64,000 bases of DNA from Exiguobacterium qingdaonense. Its GTDB lineage: Bacteria; Bacillota; Bacilli; Exiguobacteriales; Exiguobacteriaceae. The stretch lies in contig NZ_JACSKY010000005.1 in the NCBI RefSeq assembly GCF_018617855.1, forward strand, positions 118,909 through 182,908. Reading direction: 5' to 3'. This document shows positions 61,278 to 64,000 of this stretch, in pieces (within the stretch, counting starts at the first letter, position 1; the number at the start of each line of letters is the position of its first letter). A program made the position numbers and the translations under genes. The notes below the pieces were generated by a model. The model was not told where the DNA came from, did no database searches, and saw only the letters and a program-made list of their open reading frames with translations.

Positions 61278-61926
61278 AAAAAGCATCTCCTAAACCATTA
61301 TTTTTCATACTCTTCAAACTGTTTATTATGAAATCAATGTGATGTTCTACGATGCTTTGCTTGAATTGTTTGTCTTTATGACCTTCTAGAATAAGTCTTG
61401 TAATAAGGCCAAACATTGAACTCCATACAATTTGAGCAACAATCTCAACATAATCATCCGAACAATTTTCACAATAGCTATTTTTTAAGAGTTTGCAGAG
61501 CATTTGTATGGCTGGTCTTTCAAGTGAAGCTCCTTTAAATAAAACAGAAGTGTGTTTGAGCACTACATGTGAATCGCTGAGCATAACAATTTTATATTCT
61601 TCAGACATAGCCAATGCTACTTCGATGTAATTCATCAGACTTTCTTTTAGTATTTGTTCAGGCGTGCTATCTTGTGGACCAAGACTTTCAAGTGCTAAAA
61701 CTATTCTTTTATAACCTTCCTCCAGTAAAGAATCTACTATTTCATTTTTATCTTGAAAATAGTGATAGATTATTGCTGGGGAGTGCTCAATGCGATTTGC
61801 GATTTTTCTAATCGAAAGATTCTCAATCCCCACCTCCTCAATGATTTCTTTCGCTGCAGAAAGAATAAGTTCTTTTTTTTGATTTCTCTCTCTTAATTTA
61901 CGATCTTTCACACCCAAAATTCGCAC
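61267..61926 (-). CDS. TetR family transcriptional regulator
   Basis: 219 aa. Helix-turn-helix IENLSIRKIANRIEHSPAIIY then HYFQDKNEIVDSLLEEGYKRI; helical ligand domain with a CENCSDD cysteine pair near residue 150. Start codon is uncertain: GTG at 61926, or in-frame TTG/GTG 9-15 nt later. Same AT-rich composition as the membrane protein it overlaps. A palindrome upstream should be its own operator. Confidence 0.85.
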   Translation of the reverse strand: MRILGVKDRKLRERNQKKELILSAAKEIIEEVGIENLSIRKIANRIEHSPAIIYHYFQDKNEIVDSLLEEGYKRIVLALESLGPQDSTPEQILKESLMNYIEVALAMSEEYKIVMLSDSHVVLKHTSVLFKGASLERPAIQMLCKLLKNSYCENCSDDYVEIVAQIVWSSMFGLITRLILEGHKDKQFKQSIVEHHIDFIINSLKSMKNNGLGDAFYEI

Positions 61927-61949
61927 CTACTTTAACTGTGTTTATTTTT

Positions 61950-61964
61950 TTGAACACTGTTCAA
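61950..61964 (-). promoter_or_regulatory. TetR-type operator upstream of AT-rich operon
   Basis: TTGAACA-C-TGTTCAA perfect inverted repeat, 23 nt before the TetR start, a classical autoregulatory site. The rest of the 275-bp gap to 62201 is AT-rich and shows no gene. Confidence 0.7.
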
Positions 61965-62201
61965 TATAAATTTTATATTATTCTGTCTGAATAAAAATGA
62001 GCAAGTTATTACAATATTTTGTCGCTTTTCATTAATTTTTTTGAGTTATAGTCGATTTATTCTGATAACGAATTGAAAGAAATCACAAAAAACTATTAAC
62101 TTGATTGTACTTACACGAATCAAATGAATAGTTTTTAAGTGAGGACGTAACATCCGATTTATTTTATCTGAAATCGCTTTTTAGGGACGCGTTTTATTTT
62201 T

Positions 62202-62816
62202 TTATATTCTTTTCCGAAACACATAATTCTCCCCTTGTTTCGTATACTTAGGACCTTTCATCGACTTCTTCACTTCTGTGGTATCGACGTCCTTTCCTTT
62301 CGGCAATCGGAAATACTCATCGAGCCCCGTCTGATTGATTTCATTCGTACTACTCATGACCCCAATCAGCTCGAACGTTTCATCGACTTGCGCCAATGTC
62401 GCGTCTCCATGACTATCGTTACAAAGCAAGATGCCGCCCGGCTTCAAATACTGTTTCGTCGCCTGACCGACAAATCCCGCATATTGCGAGATGATCAAAT
62501 CGACCGGTCCGATGTCGAGCGGCTGTGTATAGTCCTGACCAAAGAATTCAATGATGCACGGCTCATCATATTCCTTTCGTTGATCAATCAGTTCCTGTAC
62601 CGTTTCAAGGTGCTTGAAGAAACGAATCGTCCCTTTGAAGCTGTCGACATAGATGACATGCGGGATGACAAGGGACGGGGCGATATCGACGTGACTTCCA
62701 GGATAGAGCGCCCGCTTCACGTTAAAGGTACTCGCAATCGTTTCATACATGCGCTTCCGGTCCCCGATTTTTTGTGCATACGTGTCGTACGTGTTTGTCA
62801 CTTGTTCAAGGTTCAT
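62202..62816 (-). CDS. Hypothetical protein with methyltransferase-like fold
   Basis: 204 aa. The layout resembles a class I methyltransferase: strand VIYVDSF (after motif I position), DLIISQYAGF and LKPGGILLCND, where the LKPGGxLL pattern is typical of strand 5. The glycine-rich SAM loop is weak (RALYPGSHVD), so binding of SAM is uncertain. Ten nt before the preceding GNAT stop, so same operon. Confidence 0.6.
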   Translation of the reverse strand: MNLEQVTNTYDTYAQKIGDRKRMYETIASTFNVKRALYPGSHVDIAPSLVIPHVIYVDSFKGTIRFFKHLETVQELIDQRKEYDEPCIIEFFGQDYTQPLDIGPVDLIISQYAGFVGQATKQYLKPGGILLCNDSHGDATLAQVDETFELIGVMSSTNEINQTGLDEYFRLPKGKDVDTTEVKKSMKGPKYTKQGENYVFRKRI

Positions 62817-62826
62817 CGGTATCCTC

Positions 62827-63363
62827 CTAGTATAAGTATCCGAGCAAATCGAGCTTTCCGTCGGTCCATCGTTTGTCTCCCACCTGACGAATCATTAACT
62901 CTTCAAATCGTGCCTCCCCAATCCCTCGTGTCGTCTGGTTTTGGTCATCGATTTGAAGCCACGTGCATATGTTCGATACCGTGTGAAATCCGATCCGTTC
63001 GTAAAGGTCAGGTCGGTCAGCGAATAACAGGAGAAAGTCAATCCGATGCTCGTCACCGAGAGCAATCACCCGTTCCATCAGCGCTCGTCCGATCCCGCCT
63101 CCTTGCCATTCTTCTTGAACGCATAAGTCGATAATCCCGAGCACTCGAATCGGGTCCCCGTTCAAATTCATCATGCGAAAGTCTAAACCGACTTGTCCGA
63201 TGACGTGTTGCTGTTCATCAAATGCAATCAATCGGAGATGCGGCGACTGCTTGAAATAGCTCCGTGCATGATAAAGTGGCTCAAAAGACTTCATGAGCAA
63301 CTCGGTCAACTGTTTGTCGAGTGCCTCCCCGATCTCGAATTCCATCATCTGTTGAATATTCAT
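62827..63363 (-). CDS. GNAT family N-acetyltransferase
   Basis: 178 aa. Acetyl-CoA binding loop EWQGGGIGRALMERVIAL (about residues 98-115), preceded by GIIDLCVQ and followed by LYERIGFHTV. A standard GNAT with unknown substrate. Start ATG after GGGGG. Precedes the methyltransferase-like gene. Confidence 0.85.
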   Translation of the reverse strand: MNIQQMMEFEIGEALDKQLTELLMKSFEPLYHARSYFKQSPHLRLIAFDEQQHVIGQVGLDFRMMNLNGDPIRVLGIIDLCVQEEWQGGGIGRALMERVIALGDEHRIDFLLLFADRPDLYERIGFHTVSNICTWLQIDDQNQTTRGIGEARFEELMIRQVGDKRWTDGKLDLLGYLY

Positions 63364-63484
63364 GTCATTCCCCCGACTATATGTTTTTCGATCATACATT
63401 CATCATATCAGACATGCTCTTTGATTCTTTAGTAACTAACAAAAAAGCACTTATGCTTGTCATAAGTACTTTCTCGCTACGTCA

Positions 63485-63889
63485 TCATTTTTTAGGTTGC
63501 TTCACCAATAACTCACCCATCAGTTCAGAGACGACCCATTCCTCAACAATCAATCCATTCTGAAAACGGGAGACGACCATGTCCACCCATTCGACCTGTT
63601 TCCCGCTCGCAGGAATGCCCATCATGTTTCGTTGATGTGTCCCACTAAGTGTGCGCTGCCACGTGATAGTGTCTTCTGTCTGAACGAGTACCTCAATCTT
63701 CTTCACCTCGACGTCAGGAATCGCCGTCTTCATCTGTTTTGAAAAACGTCGAATGAATGCATGCCCGTGATACGTCCGTTTCCCTGCATGCGCGACATAT
63801 TCTGTAGCGAACACTTCGGGGACGACTTCCATGTTTCCGAGCTCCATCACTTGGTGAGCCGCAAAACGAATCTGTTCCTCTCGATTCAT
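63485..63889 (-). CDS. SnoaL-like polyketide cyclase family protein
   Basis: 134 aa with the SnoaL/NTF2-like fold pattern: VFATEYVAHAGKRTYHGHAF, then FSKQMKTAIPDVEVKKIEVLV and GIPASGKQVEWVDMVVSRFQ. Members act on many small hydrophobic compounds. AAGGAAG precedes the ATG. An IS200/IS605-type end begins only about 22 bp upstream of the start, so its native promoter is displaced. Confidence 0.82.
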   Translation of the reverse strand: MNREEQIRFAAHQVMELGNMEVVPEVFATEYVAHAGKRTYHGHAFIRRFSKQMKTAIPDVEVKKIEVLVQTEDTITWQRTLSGTHQRNMMGIPASGKQVEWVDMVVSRFQNGLIVEEWVVSELMGELLVKQPKK

Positions 63890-63911
63890 ACGTCCACTTC
63901 CTTCAGGTCAA

Positions 63912-64000
63912 TTGAACTACCCCCACCTACGCTTCGCTTAGAGGTGGGGGATTCCTGAGTTATCCGACCTGACAGTCGGAACCTGATCAGGCTAGCCCCG
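63912..64000 (-). mobile_element. End of IS200/IS605-type (TnpB/IS1341-like) element with structured RNA region
   Basis: Near 63912 the sequence (minus strand) ends in GGTGGGGGTAGTTCAA, behind a strong CCCCCACCT/AGGTGGGGG hairpin (63920-63950), CCGAC/GTCGG and CCTGA/TCAGG hairpins. This is the usual right end of IS605-family elements encoding TnpB, where the 3' part of tnpB overlaps the omega (guide) RNA. The transposase itself would lie beyond the window. The element continues past 64000; its guide would be read from the SnoaL-gene leader next to it. Confidence 0.6.

Noticed and set aside
1..64000. CRISPR array or prophage
   Set aside because: No regularly spaced direct repeats and no capsid, portal, terminase or integrase sequence was seen anywhere.

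Overview
The window is about 64 kb of chromosomal DNA from a motile, naturally competent, low-to-medium GC Gram-positive bacterium. Gene order and protein sequences point to the order Bacillales, most likely Exiguobacterium or a close relative. The backbone is the Bacillus-type block tagO - LCP protein - yvyE - degS - degU - degV - comFA - comFC - yvyF - flgM - flgN - flgK - flgL - yviE - fliW - csrA - hag - flaG - fliD - fliS - fliT, read right to left between about 32.2 kb and 2.1 kb. comFB is missing. Two insertions break the usual order: a trehalose operon (treR-treP-treA, 22.3-26.4 kb) between degV and comFA, and a block of unrelated genes (8.3-15.4 kb: decayed carbamate kinase, chemoreceptor, acetyltransferase, monooxygenase, YitT, diguanylate cyclase) between csrA and hag. 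No tRNA or rRNA gene and no CRISPR array was seen.

The most unusual locus is 5.3-8.2 kb. A complete flagellin gene (hag, minus strand, sigma-D promoter, CsrA-type leader) is followed within about 15 nt by the P2-to-P9 core of a group I intron. The intron is followed by a second, separate flagellin C-terminal coding segment with its own stop codon. Just beyond that segment lies a LAGLIDADG-type homing endonuclease gene in the opposite orientation, converging on a shared terminator. This could be a splicing system giving two flagellin C-termini, or the remains of an intron-split second flagellin gene. I could not find a canonical 5' splice site, so whether it splices is open.

From 32 to 64 kb the window holds short metabolic, stress and transport operons. 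They include beta-phosphoglucomutase with LacI-type operators and a cre; Asp23; a surface acyltransferase; the MhqO/MhqD quinone-detoxification pair with an MhqR-type operator; an ABC exporter; a lone EIIA-Glc that could serve TreP; oligoendopeptidase F; cupin/aldo-keto reductase/HxlR/MFS/flavin oxidoreductase genes; LtrA; a CBS protein; hydrolases; flavodoxin; a SIMPL protein; a PadR operon; a tRNA-dihydrouridine synthase; and two TetR-controlled membrane protein loci. The second TetR locus (60.4-61.9 kb) is clearly more AT-rich than its surroundings and looks acquired. The right edge of the window enters what looks like the end of an IS200/IS605 (TnpB-type) element.

The genes suggest the following wiring. 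DegSU, sigma-D/FlgM and FliW/CsrA control late flagellar genes and flagellin translation. ComF proteins take part in DNA uptake. Trehalose entering through TreP is cleaved by TreA, under TreR and CcpA control, possibly with the phosphate donor EIIA encoded 16 kb away.
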